Shown here: positions 1-12,540 of the stretch, in pieces
Numbering within the stretch: the first letter of the stretch is position 1
Layout: every line of letters starts with the position of its first letter
Assembly: GCA_020137815.1 (NCBI GenBank)
Contig: CM035357.1
Location: 1,074,974-1,138,973, forward strand
Reading direction: 5' to 3'
Origin: Hormiphora californensis
Lineage: Eukaryota; Ctenophora; Tentaculata; Cydippida; Pleurobrachiidae
Length of the DNA stretch: 64,000 nucleotides
Translations under genes and position numbers: made by a program
The notes under the pieces: model-generated
Database searches by the model: none
What the model saw: the letters and a program-made list of their open reading frames with translations, nothing else
What the model was told of the DNA's origin: nothing

Positions 1-111
1 GTGCATAATACTACGGTCAATGTAGTTCATTATCATGATCTTGAGATTTTTAGATCTTGATCTTTCTGTTCGGCCAAAGATTGAACAAAGAGGTCACTTC
101 ACCATCACATT

Positions 112-822
112 TCTCCCCCTATCCCTCAAAATCTCCCAGGCCACCTCTCTCCCCCTCTCTCCTCCCCATTTCATAACCCCCTCTCTCCCTATCCTCCCCA
201 TTTCATAACCCCCACTCTCCACCTCTCTTCCCCATTTCATAACTCACACTATCCCCATTTCATACCCCACCTCTCTCCCCCTATCCTCCCCATTTCATAA
301 CCCCCCTCTTTCTCTCCCCTCTCCTCCCCATTTCATAACCCCCACTCTCCACCTCTCCTCCCCATTTCACTTCACCTAATGACTCTTCCCTCTCCCCATT
401 TCATAACCCCCACTCTCCACCTCTTCTCCCCATTTCATAACGCCCAATGACTCCCCTCTCCCCATTGCATACCCCACCTCTCTCCCCCTATCCTCCCCAT
501 TTCATACCCCACCTCTCTCCCCCTCTCCTGCCCATTTCATAACCCCCACTCTCCACCTCTCCTCCCCATTTCATAACCCCCACTCCTCCCCATTTCATAA
601 CCCCCACTCTCCCTATCCTCCCCATTTCATAACCCCCACTCTCCCCCTCTCCTCCCCATTTCATAACCCCCACTCTCTCACTCTTCTCCCCATTCCATAA
701 CCCCCACTCTCCCCATTTCATACCCCACCTCTCCACCTCTCCTCCCCATTTCATACCCCACTCTCTCCCCCTCCTCCCCATTTCATACCCCCTCTCTCCT
801 CCCCATTTCATAACCCCCCCCC
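112..822. repeat. C/T-rich minisatellite
   Basis: About 20 imperfect copies of a unit of roughly 30-38 bp whose core is CTCCCCATTTCATAACCCCC. Units differ in length and by single substitutions. It ends in a C homopolymer next to the splice acceptor at 831-833, so it forms the end of an intron and a very long polypyrimidine tract. Open frames read through it are repeat artefacts. Confidence 0.9.
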
Positions 823-833
823 CCCCCTAACAG

Positions 834-963
834 GAGCACCGCCCGGATCTCGTTAAGATTGCTGAAAATGTGGACATGACTAAACCTGTTGATGAACAAG
901 GGGACAGTTCCAGCTCCAGCAGTAGTTCATCATCCTCCTCTTCTTCATCTTCTTCTGAGTCAG
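834..963 (+). CDS. Internal exon of an unidentified serine-rich protein
   Basis: The exon is flanked by a CAG acceptor and a GTAAGA donor and is 130 bp long, ending in phase 1. It encodes a short helical-looking start (EHRPDLVKIAENVDM), then a TKPVDEQGD linker and a run of about 16 serines ending in SES. Phase 1 joins cleanly to the exon at 2147 and creates an Asp at the junction. Poly-serine followed by an RS-like segment is common in splicing-related nuclear proteins, but no family could be named. It could in principle be part of the 5' end of the next gene, but CNOT4 proteins have no such region. Confidence 0.65.
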
Positions 964-1261
964 GTAAGAGCTGAGAAATAGAGGTGTGTGATGTGGGTTA
1001 CAGCAAATTGGCCTTCCTTTCCGAAATAGGCACTGTTTATCACGTCTAGCGAAGGAGAAAAAGGATCAGTTACATACTTTCTATTAGACAATTTTAACCG
1101 GTTATCTAAGTTTTCACAGTACACCGTGACCACCGGTTACAGTGTACTGTGAAAACTTAGACCACTGCAAAAACACTAGTAATTATAAAGTAAAATACCG
1201 TTGCAGTGGTATGTGAAAAATTAGACACTTTCTAGTCACACGCACACAGTGTGAGCATTAC

Positions 1262-1296
1262 AAACATTACAAACTGAGTGAACGAGATAAAGATTA

Positions 1297-1366
<70 letters not shown>

Positions 1367-1544
1367 AGAGAATGTGTGTGTGTGTGTGAGAGAGAGAGAT
1401 AGGAAAAGAGAGAATCGAAGGCAGAGAGGGAAAGCAGATGCAGGACGCTCATTGGCGTGGTGCCATCACGTGACCTATAGTTGCAGAGAGGAAGAAAAGA
1501 TAAGGGTTAGGGCGTGTGCACTATGCAGTAGTGACTACTGCACA

Positions 1545-1587
<43 letters not shown>

Positions 1588-1655
1588 TTCTCTTTCTCTT
1601 TCTCTCTCTCTCTCTCTCTCACTCAATCTTTATCTCTTTCACTCAGTTTGTTTCC
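1262..1655. repeat. Foldback repeat with GA/CT microsatellite arms
   Basis: The left half reads AAACTGAGTG, then GATAAAGATT, then (GA)n, then GAAAGAGAAAGAGAATGTG. The right half is the same series in reverse complement, (CT)n included, ending CACTCAGTTTG. The centre (about 1510-1546) is itself palindromic around GCAGTAGTGACTACTGC. A whole flanking sequence is inverted, not just two chance microsatellites. Confidence 0.8.
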
Positions 1656-1664
1656 AAAATCATC

Positions 1665-1955
1665 TAATAAAATTAGATGACTGCTTTTACATGCTCTATT
1701 ACACAACAATAATGTTAAAGATTCTTTCACTTTTAGGCCTCGCAGGCTCGGCCCAAAAGTACAACTACAGAGCTCGCAGGCTCGCTCGGTAGTTACACTT
1801 AGCGTGCCTCGCAGGCTCGGCAGCTAAGTAAAAGGATCTACCTCGACCTGTCGGTCTCGGTTCATTATTGTTGTATTTAGAACACTCGGCCTTCGGCCTC
1901 GTGCACTAAAAAGTAATAGACCATTTTAACCAGTCATCTAATCATATAATATACC
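1665..1955. repeat. Imperfect inverted repeat with CCTCGCAGGCTCGG direct repeats
   Basis: ATTAGATGACTG near the left end and CAGTCATCTAAT near the right end are complementary, as are ACACAACAATAATG and CATTATTGTTGT further in. Between them the motif CTCGCAGGCTCGG occurs three times (about 1738, 1780 and 1807). It looks like a small non-autonomous element. No target duplication could be defined. Confidence 0.5.
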
Positions 1956-2146
1956 CTGGCCTTGTTTCAAATTTTTTTGACGGTTTAGCGTATTAGTCCA
2001 AGTTGAGAGTTCTCAGTATCATGGATTTTTTGGACGATTTCCACCTTCCGGTTCATGATATAGTATAATTACTTTCGTACCCCCCCCCTTGGGGAGCACA
2101 CCGTTTATCACAGATAACAGTACTCATAACCCCCCCCCCTTTTCAG

Positions 2147-2253
2147 ACCGGGAAGAAGATAGAAAAAGAAAGAAACGGTACAGTCGCAGGTCAGACAGGG
2201 ACCGCCGCAGTCGGGATCACAGACGTACCTCATCCGGATCTGAGTGTTACTTG
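2147..2253 (+). CDS. RS-like exon of the same unidentified protein
   Basis: A pyrimidine-rich TTTTCAG acceptor and a GTAAGA donor bound 107 bp in phase with the exon at 834-963. It encodes a very basic, Arg/Ser-rich stretch (REEDRKRKKRYSRRSDRD, then RRSRDHRRTSSGSECYL). Alternating Arg-Ser/Arg-Asp is typical of RS domains in spliceosomal and SR-related proteins. The exon ends in phase 0. No following exon could be recognised in the next 12 kb, so the 3' end of the gene is unknown. Confidence 0.65.
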
Positions 2254-3440
2254 GTAAGAATGCCCCCCTCCCCGGTGTTGCTATGTTCTAACCCTCCCTT
2301 TACATTTGTAAAGGGGGCGCCCGAAACACAATCTAGCCAGGCAACCCCGGTGATGATAGACTTGATCTAGCTGAACCCTCACAAGGATAGACATCATTTG
2401 AAAGTGATTCCACGAGACGAGCTGGGAATTAACTGGGAATTACGCGAATAGAGATGATTAGGAATTCTTAGAATCAAGTCCTGTTGAGAGTATAGTGTGG
2501 GATTATATATGCTCCTATACAGAGAGAGAGGGGGGAATAAGATGCTTGTTACCAGGCCATGCTTCCTAGGACCATTGACATTTGACTTATGGGCCATGAG
2601 GTGGTGCAACATGGGTAACACGTGTACACGTGTTATGGCGTTCTAATAGGTTTATTCTATATTCGTGGTTGTTTAGGAAAAATCCGAAATTAGGCTTTAT
2701 CACGTACTCGATAACCGCGGTTTACAGTCGTTTCTATCATTCTATCTATATCCCAGTATCTCTCTGTCTTTTTCTAAATCTCTCTTTCTCTTTTCACCCT
2801 TGCGGTGTATTCCACAGTCCACTAGGCCATGGCCTAAATACATGATGTAAAACAAACATGGTCTAATACCCTTTGAAAACCTAACACGGCCCTGGTCTAA
2901 ATAGTAACACGGTCTAAAACACGGTCTGAATTAGGACATGGGCTCTAAAACAATTTTCCAAGAAGAAATCGAGTTAACAGATTTTTATCCGCCTCACAGA
3001 GCTGTAGGCTCACAAAGCATCTTGTTATACGACGTCCCATTTAATAACCACAGCCCCCTTTTCTCGGCTACCAAAGTCAGTGTCACAGAGCAGTGCAGCA
3101 GGCAGTGAGCTCACAAATCATATTCATCTGCCATGGTTAGTACGACGTCTCATTATAACTACTAACCACAGCCCTTTTTCTCGGCAATAAAAGTGGGTCT
3201 GCTTCCTAGAAGACCTGACTTTTTAATTGTCCCTGTTAAATGGCTTTTAATCATATATCATCTTGTCAAAGCACTGCATAGCATTCTATCGTGTCTGGGG
3301 ATGGTGAAAAGAGACGATGTGGAGCCTCCACGGTGGGAGAAAAGTGAGAGAGTGAGAGAGAAAAAAGATAGACGCTGTGATTTGGAGAATTTCCAAATTT
3401 GCGAATCCCGCCCTGCACGTGGTTTACCATGACTTGAACC
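2254..3440. other. Non-coding stretch, no gene recognised
   Basis: Nothing with convincing coding character was seen. It holds a 20-bp palindrome at about 2617-2636 containing two CACGTG boxes, and an imperfect direct repeat (about 3016-3066 and 3150-3185) sharing ACGACGTC and the CCACAGCCC/TTTTCTCGGC block. Confidence 0.5.
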
Positions 3441-3444
3441 ACAG

Positions 3445-3594
<150 letters not shown>

Positions 3595-3699
3595 GTCCCC
3601 GGCAAAGATCCATGGGATCTCTACCCATCTCACATCTGTTTATTCAGACACTACGTAATCTGTTTGCTTGCACTGCTTGCTCACTCACTCAACTATCCC

Positions 3700-3863
3700 T
3701 ACTTTTCTCTCCCTCTCTTTTTCTCTCTCTCTCTTTTTCTCTGCCCCCCTCTCTCCCTCTCTTTTTCTCTCTCTCTCCCTCCAGACGGGATGTGGTATGC
3801 ACCAGACATACCCGGAACTGAGGCGTCTCTTTAGACCGTCTAGTACAGTTGGTGAGAGAGAGT

Positions 3864-3955
<92 letters not shown>

Positions 3956-3958
3956 GAG
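3700..3958. repeat. CT-rich block followed by (GA)n microsatellite
   Basis: A CT-rich low-complexity block (3700-3782), about 70 bp of unique sequence, then about 100 bp of GA repeat. The opposite orientation of the two blocks makes this another potential foldback. Confidence 0.9.
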
Positions 3959-3959
3959 A

Positions 3960-5477
3960 TCAACAATAACTACGTCACTCAGTGTGTAATGGTTCACAAA
4001 AGAGTGCACACATTTTCTAGTTATAAAGCCCGGGATAGTACAGAATATATCAAGGGGTACTAAGTATCCCCACAGTATCCCATGAGTACTAATTATTGGG
4101 GGGGGGGGCTCTAAGGGTACAATAGGTGCCGCCGCTAGGTAAAAGGGGGCAGGACGTCCTATACAGGGCCCGTTAGGTCATTCCGTGGTATTAAAGAATT
4201 CCCTTCGTCAGCTAGTGTACCGTATTATCTGACGTGCGTCACTGCAGGTTTTTATCAAAACCGTTCTAAAAAACTAATTTCCTTTCAAAGGTCACGTCAG
4301 TGGAATACCTTTCACTCTGCTTCCCTTCCCAGCTAATATAGATGTGGTATACGTTTGATGAAAAATTTGAGAAGAGAATGATGTAAAATTTAGATATTTG
4401 AGCCCGCTGAATGTATTTTATTTTTATCGGAAATACCATTACAACATTTAATGTGGTACAAAACCCAAAAAACTTAATTACGTTTCAATTTCCTAGAAAC
4501 TAAGCTTGGCAATATACCTGAACCAACCAGCTTATCTCCCCTGAACCAACCCTGAACCATGACCCTTATCTCCCCAGCAGTCACGAGAACAGCAGGGAAG
4601 CAAGGAACGGAAGGTGAACGGAGATGAGGAGGACCGACGGAAGAGGAGTGAAGGGAAAAGGAGTGGGAGCGAGAAAAACCGGTATCATCGTGAACAGTAA
4701 CAGAGCTCTTAGATAAAATTTGAGGAAAAAACAGTTGATTGGAGATATTTTGTTGTTGACTCATAAACCTTCGTGGGGCTGTCAGAGGCCTGACCCTTCA
4801 CCCTATTCTGACAGTCGTGGGGCAGATCCGCTGTTGCTCAACATTGTTGAACAATAGTCAATAGCAGATCTGCCTGAGCCCTATGGCGGTTTATGAGTTT
4901 TTAGAGTTTCGAATGGTCACTAGATTTAATCCCCGCAAAGATTTTGGCTAGTTATCATCGCCCATCCACTCCAATTTGAGGTGGATGGCGATTTGAAATT
5001 CAAGTCTGCACTGTTACCTTAGAGCTAGGACTGAAGACTCAGTAAAGAGAGAGAGATGACTGAAGAATTCAGTCTTAGCACTTCCCTAATTACCAGCTGT
5101 GCAGAAATATAAACGTTTCTGTTGACAGCAGTTTACTTAATCTTGCATTATAGTCTGCAGTAGCTTGGGTAGCTGGCTGTATTGGAGGGGGGTTGGTAGT
5201 GGTAGTTGCAGGAGTAGTTATTGAGATTGATAGTATCGTTAGATTACTGAATCTAGTCTGCAGAGTAGTTATATTGGAAGGGGGGTTGGGAGTGGTAACT
5301 TAGTTTAACTGCAGGAGTAGTTATTGAGGTTGATAGTATCGTCCTAGATTCAATAACTACCCCCCTGAAGTTGAGCAACCTCCAATCGCTAACGGATAGG
5401 AGAGATACCGATATTAATGAATCCTGGAAGTGAAAAGAATGAGGAAGTGAGGGAAGGGGAAGTAGTGAGATGACGGG
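3960..5477. other. Non-coding stretch with direct repeats
   Basis: No exon recognised. A G-homopolymer lies at about 4100. A block containing GCAGGAGTAGTTATTGAG and GATAGTATCGT occurs twice (about 5200-5250 and 5312-5345). A short hairpin (about 4957-4993) pairs ATCGCC/ATCCAC with GTGGATGGCGAT around a single bulged C. Confidence 0.5.
4758..4896. repeat. Multi-branched inverted-repeat element
   Basis: An 11-bp outer stem (ACTCATAAACC with GGTTTATGAGT) encloses two internal hairpins. One is closed by TGTCAGA/TCTGACA and the other by GCAGATC/GATCTGC with a further GCTGTTG/CAATAGC stem. The arrangement suggests a small hairpin element or a structured transcript. No known RNA family motif was recognised. 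Confidence 0.55.
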
Positions 5478-5511
<34 letters not shown>

Positions 5512-5517
5512 GAGGGG

Positions 5518-5549
<32 letters not shown>
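5478..5549. repeat. (GA)n microsatellite
   Basis: Interrupted GA dinucleotide repeat of about 70 bp with GC and GGG interruptions. Confidence 0.9.
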
Positions 5550-5552
<3 letters not shown>

Positions 5553-6438
5553 TGTTAATTAGGGCTTCGTGGGCGGGTTTCCTAAGTTTCAGGTCTCTAA
5601 CAATTAAATCCATGTCCTAATATCCACCGTGGGAGAGGAGAGAATAAATTAGATTTCTGGGTTACTGGCCGATATTTTGTAAAAAAAAATATTCACGATA
5701 TTTCCCAACGAGGCTGGGGGCTGCACAGAAAATTTATGGGATGTTTTCTATTATTAGAAACATTGGTAATACATACGTATCGAAGTTTTGGAGAATATTC
5801 TTCTCAATTTCTTCAAGACATGAAAATACCCTATTGACTTTGGGTTGGTACCGCCTCAAATCTGAGGAATAATATTGTCTCCATTGGGGTTATCGCCTGG
5901 TATAATACTCAGTTATTAGATAATATCTTGCAGACCTCTTCAGAGGGGGAACACAGCTAGATATGAGGTGGTTTCATGATGGTAGTATAGTTGCCTTGAA
6001 CGGACCCATGCCCCTCCCCACGACCCCACGTAACTTCATGGTTATAGTTTTTAGGTGGCTATGACAGTAGTTTGTTGTTGTGTGTTTTTTTTTAGCTGAT
6101 CTATGCATATGACATCACTATATATTGTTGTTGGCCAATGCTGGCAAACTACTCAAAACCAGGTTGTCTCAATGATGATTGTTATGTTCTACAACGTGTG
6201 GTGAGAGAGAGGGTCTGAGCAATGCGTAGAGTTTATGCTTCCAAGAAATACGTATATGTAGTATTAGAACTATACAGAGATGTCATTATCATTCTCTCTG
6301 GGGGCTGTCCAGAGAGAATAATAAAAACTCTGTCAATCGCTATAAATAAAAAGCATATATTGGGTTATAATCTATAAAAATCTATATTTATAAATCCCGG
6401 TTTTAAATCCATATCTCGATCTATACACTATATATAAT

Positions 6439-6575
6439 CAGGAACCGACCGAAATCAGGAAATAGAGGGTTCTTTGCTATTTTTTTTTGTGTGTCTCCCG
6501 TTGTATTTTGGGTTGATAATACAGTCACCGTTGACCAAAAATACCCCACGAGTTTTCGATTGGTTGCTTACTAGT
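6439..6575. mobile_element. Diverged hAT-type MITE copy
   Basis: It starts with CAGGAACCGACCG, the terminus of the intact copy at 23,593-23,701, and retains scattered internal blocks (TTGATAA, CGAGTTTTCGATTGGTTG). The middle and right end are badly altered and no target duplication can be read. Confidence 0.6.
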
Positions 6576-6714
6576 GAGTTTATAGACCCTCATGCAGGTG
6601 TTTTATCTATGATTATGAAAGAGCTCAGCTCAGCTTCAATTACCTTTATGACAATCTGTTCTATTTGTATGTCATCCGACATAAAAGTACGAGCTAAGTG
6701 GCTAGGGAAAGAGA

Positions 6715-6832
6715 GTCAGAGAAAAGAGAGAGAGAGGGAGAGAGAGAGAGCGGGAGGAGAAAGTGAGAGTCAGAGAAAGAGAGAGAGGGAGGAGAGAGAC
6801 GGAGAGCAGCGAGTCACAGAGAGAGACGAGAG

Positions 6833-6889
<57 letters not shown>

Positions 6890-6903
6890 TGAGAGAGTCA
6901 GAG

Positions 6904-6951
<48 letters not shown>

Positions 6952-6964
6952 AGAGAGAGATAAA
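6715..6964. repeat. Compound (GA)n microsatellite
   Basis: About 250 bp of GA repeat with GGAG, CAGA and GACG interruptions. The open Arg-Glu frames across it are not genes. Confidence 0.95.
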
Positions 6965-7133
6965 GAGGGGGGATAATTTTTATTCACTTTATAGCTTGAG
7001 AGGTAACTTGGTGAATGACTCATTCGTTATTTTAGAACGAACAAAGAAAATTCATCTGTTAAAAAAGTTGTTCGTGCCGGGATAGTATGTTGTGATTTGT
7101 AAAGTCAGAGATGAAGGGGATCGTTATTTAGAA

Positions 7134-7375
<242 letters not shown>

Positions 7376-7701
7376 TGGGTACAGCGGACTTTGAACAATG
7401 CGAGACAGTGAATTGGTGACATATTGCAGGTTATTTAAAAGGTTAGAATGCCGCGGGGGGAAATGTTGCATATTTTCCGAATAGTTAGATTTTTGGTAGC
7501 GAGTTTTATTATTACAAGTGATATTATGTATTCTAGAACATTGATTTTCACCACCCCAAAAACCTAGAGAGTGTGTTGTCTATCGGGATTTATCCCAGGA
7601 AATATGTAAGGCATCGTGCTGACCCTTTTTGGTGTGCTTTGCTCAGAAGCGAAGCAAGAATGTCTCGAGAGTGGTCAGATGGAGGAAGATGACTATCATG
7701 A

Positions 7702-7705
<4 letters not shown>

Positions 7706-7738
<33 letters not shown>

Positions 7739-7933
7739 GCGAGAGAGTGAGAGAGAGAGTGAGTGAGTGAGAAGCCTATGATAATGACGCATTATAGGCT
7801 ACAGCTCCCATTAAATGAGTCATGGAGCTGATCAAAGAGAATAATGTGTGTCACATAGTTTGTAATTGCGGCTCACGTCACACCCGGGCATGTGCAATGA
7901 TTTGTAATTACGCAGCACATGGAGAGGGTGAGG

Positions 7934-7976
<43 letters not shown>
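7706..7976. repeat. Two short (GA)n microsatellites
   Basis: GA tracts at about 7706-7774 (with GTGA interruptions) and 7938-7976, separated by unique sequence with no recognisable gene. Confidence 0.85.
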
Positions 7977-7979
<3 letters not shown>

Positions 7980-8118
7980 TTGTGGTCAAATGAAAATGTC
8001 GTCATAATTGGGACAAGAGAAGAGGTGATAACTGCTTGCTACACACTGCAACAATAACATATGATGTGACGATGTGTTACACACTATGTTGTAGTGTACG
8101 GAAATGACGAGGGCATTG

Positions 8119-8199
8119 TACAGTTGGATCCCAATTTACCGGAACCCTATGATTTACCGGGAGGATAAACTTCCCTCGATAAAGGAATTTAACGGTTGA
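8119..8199. mobile_element. Fragment of a CAGT...CCCGATTTACCGG MITE
   Basis: After a TA dinucleotide the sequence reads CAGTTGGATCCCAATTTACC, then an internal GATTTACCGGGAGGATAAAC block also present at 37,640-37,700 and 55,400-55,440. The TA target and CAGT terminus fit the Tc1/mariner-pogo group. The right end is not identifiable. Confidence 0.55.
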
Positions 8200-8221
8200 T
8201 GTACCGGGTGAAAATCTCTTT

Positions 8222-8376
8222 ATATCAGTTTGTTGTTTGTTTACTTATGTCGATGTGTGTTTATTTGTTTATTTGTCTAATTGTTTGTCCGTGTTTGTTT
8301 GTGTGTTTGTTTGTTTGTGTTTATGTGAGTGTTTGTTTGTTTATTTATTTATTTGTTTGTTTGTCCGTGTGTGTGT
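8222..8376. repeat. TTTG/TTTA-rich low-complexity tract
   Basis: Interspersed TTTG and TTTA tetranucleotides with short GT runs. It produces an apparent Cys/Val/Leu-rich frame with no other sign of being a gene. Confidence 0.7.
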
Positions 8377-8475
8377 GTGTATCAGCTGTCTGTCATGTTC
8401 CACTCAATAACAATTCAAAATATTGCTATTGTGTGTGTACAATTGCCATTCGGTCATACAATGATGACTCGCACC

Positions 8476-8598
<123 letters not shown>

Positions 8599-8599
8599 A

Positions 8600-11160
8600 A
8601 ATGGAGACCTAGAGAGGGAGACAGCGGTTTAAAAAGGGAAATTGCACCATACCATTTTAATGAAATTGAAATAACCCGGAAGCTTTTCTCCAATTCAGAT
8701 GGTTTCGGATAAAATGTTTATGATGACTAAGGCGACTGTTTTGTATCAAGATAGACTATACAAATCTGATATGATATGAATTATAGTTTATACTATGATA
8801 TTGAGGTAAGGGAATCTTTTATATTGAACTGTGTTTTTTAACTTTCCCATGCATGATACTACCTAACCAGAGATTGAGACATTAAATTGTTTGAGACATT
8901 CTAATAATTTCTCTTTCAGATTTCCCACGGGATGTCCAATGGACATTGTCCATTGTTTAGCTGCGGCGATTTGGAACAATATAATCCCAGAATATATAGA
9001 GGATATGGAACAATATAATCCCAATATATGAGGATGGACCTATTACACTATTTGTCAGACGAAGTACGCATGGACTTGTTGATGTGAACGTACCACAACA
9101 AAACAATGACAGGATACAGTACCTTTAATACGATATCACTCACATGAATGAGCTTACAATTGTCTTAATTAGATAGGCCGAGGTTTATTATCATGATTAA
9201 AACTTTTTATTTGTTAAAACCTTTTAAAACCAGGTCAGCTTGAGCCTATCGATATGACCATTTCTCGGAAAAAAGCACCAAGAATGCGAAGTTATCTCAA
9301 TTTAAGGTGTTTTTTGCCGTGTCTATGGCTCGGCAGTTCGGCTGTTACATACAGAGATAAGCGGGTGAATAAAAGTTTAACACTAGGGAACAACATCAAT
9401 TTGGGTTTTATTAGTTTTTAAACTTTAGTGGTAAGTTTCTCCATTTTTAAAATTTAGGCCAAGCCCACCCCCTGAAACATTCTACGGGAAAAAACACTGA
9501 CTGATTTACCGGGCCCCACCCATGAAAAACTGGTCCTGTTGGCTGATAACCCCACCAGGGCCTGACCTAAATAAAAACTCAAATTGGTTTTTTTTTTTTT
9601 TTGGGTCTTCTCAAACTGAAAAAGGCCAACAGTCTATTTACCCTACCTGTAAAACACAACTGCGTGCCAGGTATTGGAAATTTCATTGCATTTTACCTGG
9701 TACGGGAAAAAAAAGAAACCCCATAACTGCAACTGAAAATTACCATTGCATTGTGACATGAATAAATAGTTGTCATTACAAAAAATTTATGCATTCATAC
9801 ATAAATAGCCCACCTGTTTCTTTTTCATTCTAAAAAATTTATGTGTCTCTAATTTAGAGTCTAAAAACTACCTTCTACTACTTCTATAACCCCGGATCTT
9901 TCGCCTTTCTAACCCCCCTGGATCTTTCTCATATCTTCTCAAGAACATTGCTGGTATGGACTGAACAACTCGAACACACAGGGTTATATCCAGCGGGTTA
10001 TAATCTCTCTCCAAAAGAGGGTTATATCCAAGTAGCACAAGACGTCATCCTATACGAGAGTTTGGGATACCCAGACCTAAAAATAATATTCAAATTTTAC
10101 CGGGTTTTGCCCTTCTATCTCAAGGAACGGGAAAAGGTGGGGGGGATAGAAGAAAAAGGGAAGAAGGGGAGGGATAGAGAGATAGAGGTATAGAGGAAGC
10201 AGGGTGAAAGGGTATAGAAATATTAGAAATCTTATTGAGTAACAAAATTAAAGAGAGATTGTGAAAAGAGGGTAGAGCTGGATAAGAAAAGACAGGAGAT
10301 TGACAGAATGACAGATCACCACTGCCTGGATACTAGGTAAAGTACACCCCAAACTACTATGTCCTAATTTCGGGTTTTTTGAAATTTCCCAGGTTAAACT
10401 CCACTCCCTGATGAGAAGAGACATAAATTTGTTTTGTACGAAGAACTCGATATTTCCTTAAAAACAAATTTTTGTCTCATTTATAGGGGGGAGCTATTGC
10501 CGTCTTAAAAAACCCGGGCGCGCGCAGCAAGGGACATAGTAGTTTGGGGGGACCTTTAGCTAGTAAAATCATGCTCTCATTTTGGGCACAAGATCACGTA
10601 AACGCTGTCTTTTGCAGCCCAGACCTAACTTGTTGAGTATGGGTCAACAAGACCTATAACTACGATGCAAACCTGTCCCCGATCGAGCCGAACCTAAACC
10701 CATTAGAGCCCCGTTATGCAAAAATCACGAAAAATTGTGCTTCCGGGATACTGGTGCTATTGTGCTAATAACCTTGTGACCTTGCATATATCATATATGT
10801 TATTACGTATCTTGTTTTTCATCCCCGGTTCTCTCATGTTATCCAAAATTTATCCACGCCCACTGAAATTCCTTCTTCTAGCTGTCTTTCTCTCTCTGCC
10901 ACTCTCCTTTCTTCCTCTCTCTTTCTCTCTCTCCATCTCTATTTAAGCACAACGTATCCTATATCTGTAGCTCCGTCTTCCCAGTTACCTAATAATAGCT
11001 CTCTCTCTCTCTCTCTCCCAGTATGGAACACAATTCACACTGCTGATACAACAACTGTGTCCGGAAATACAGAACTACAGAGCTCCGTAGAATTATTCTG
11101 AGAAAATACAACGTCATACATGCCGGGACGTGTCATGGCAATATTTCACTTGCAAGACGA
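8600..11160. other. Non-coding stretch, no gene recognised
   Basis: No exon could be supported. From about 9.4 kb the sequence takes on runs of A, C and T and odd CCCC/GGGG clusters that suggest consensus error, so real exons (for example the missing CNOT4 RING exon) might be hidden. A CT-rich block lies at about 10,880-11,020. Confidence 0.4.
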
Positions 11161-11162
11161 GC

Positions 11163-11400
11163 ACCCCTACCGTAGGGTACCTTCCCCCACCCGATGAGGC
11201 TCACCGCCAGACAGGGTACCTTCCCCCACCCGGTGAGGGCCCATCGACAGACAGGGTACCTTCCCACACCCCGGGGGGCCCTCGCAACAGGGTCCTTCCC
11301 CCCACCCGGGGGGACCCCCACAGAAGGGTACCTTCCCCCACCCCCGGGGGGGCCCCCCTCGACAGACAAAGGGACCCCCCCACCCCGGTGAGGACCGGGA
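11163..11400. repeat. GGGTACCTTCCCCCACCC tandem repeat
   Basis: About six copies of a ~40 bp unit with core GGGTACCTTCCCCCACCC followed by a variable GAC-AGACAG segment. Unit lengths differ mostly by homopolymer length. It is open in several frames but shows no coding signal. Confidence 0.8.
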
Positions 11401-11527
11401 AAAAAGGTTTCCAGTGAACCCAACCCCCACTCCACCCCTTGAAAAAGGATAAAAACCCGGGTTTTTTTTTGGCTTGCAAAACAAGAAGAAGGTAAAATTC
11501 CATACCAATACAGAAAAACGCGTCCTT

Positions 11528-11684
11528 TCTCTCTCTCTCTTCTCTCTCTCTCTCTCTCTCTCTCTCCCTCCCCTCTCCTTTTCCTTTTCTCCTCTATATC
11601 TTCTCTCTCTCTTTCCCCTTTTTCCTTTTCTCTCCCTTTCCCCTTCTTCTCTCTCTATCTCCCTCTCTCTTCTCCTCCTCTTCC

Positions 11685-11720
<36 letters not shown>

Positions 11721-11722
11721 CC
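11528..11722. repeat. CT-rich microsatellite
   Basis: About 200 bp of CT repeats broken by CCCC and TTTT runs, inside the suspected low-quality region. Confidence 0.9.
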
Positions 11723-11934
11723 CCTCTCTCAAAACCCGGGACACCTTCTGCCCCAAAAAAAAACTAGATATAGTAAAAACCCCAAAGCTGAAACCAGCTG
11801 TACTGTATGGCATTAAAATTTAAAAAGGAATTTTTTCATATTTAAAAATGAGGGTAAAAAATTTAAAACGAGAGGAAAATAATTTAATTAAGCGGAGAGT
11901 CAGGGGTATAACGGGAAACGACCGAAAAAAAAAC

Positions 11935-12025
11935 CCCAAACCAAATCAGAAATCGTTATTTGGTCAGTGACTGGTTTATCACCCAACAGGGCCCAGTATT
12001 TCCTGATCGGTGGTTCCGGGTGTAT
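11935..12025. mobile_element. Degraded hAT-type MITE copy
   Basis: It retains AAATCAGAAATCGTTATTTG, CAGTGACTGG and CAGTATTTCCTGAT, matching the intact copy at 23,593 in reverse orientation, with many small indels in homopolymers. Confidence 0.6.
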
Positions 12026-12540
12026 ATATCAGTTTTTAAACCCCAGTTAACATACTGCTCAAAATAATATATCATCATATCAGGGTGTAGAAAAAACGTG
12101 AAAAACCCACTCTCTTGCTACATCCAATTCTCTCTCTCTCTCTATTTTCTACTACAGAATAAAACAACAAAATAGTTCTACTAGCTAATCAACTAAACAA
12201 AACTAACTACTAATTATACTAACATTACTAAATTTCTACTACTGTTAACACAACCTGTACCAATACACGATTTAAAACCATTCACACACAAATTCACCTT
12301 CTTAAAATATACACATGTCATGTTACAGGGCCGGAGGGGCCCTCGCCCCGGAGATTTGATAAAAAACCCCTTCATGGGAAGAACCTTCCCTCTATAAGAG
12401 CCCCCTTCCCCCTTTTTCCCCCCGGGGGTTTCATATGTTTAAAAACGCCTCTCTCCCTCTCCCCTTTCCCTCAATAGGAAAAAAATCAACCGTACCTTCA
12501 CCGCCCCCCCTAAATTTCGGGAAACCCGCCGAAAAAAATT

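Noticed and set aside
11130-11508. Overlapping Gly/Pro-rich frames on both strands
   Set aside because: They come from the ~40-bp GGGTACC tandem repeat, open in several frames at once.
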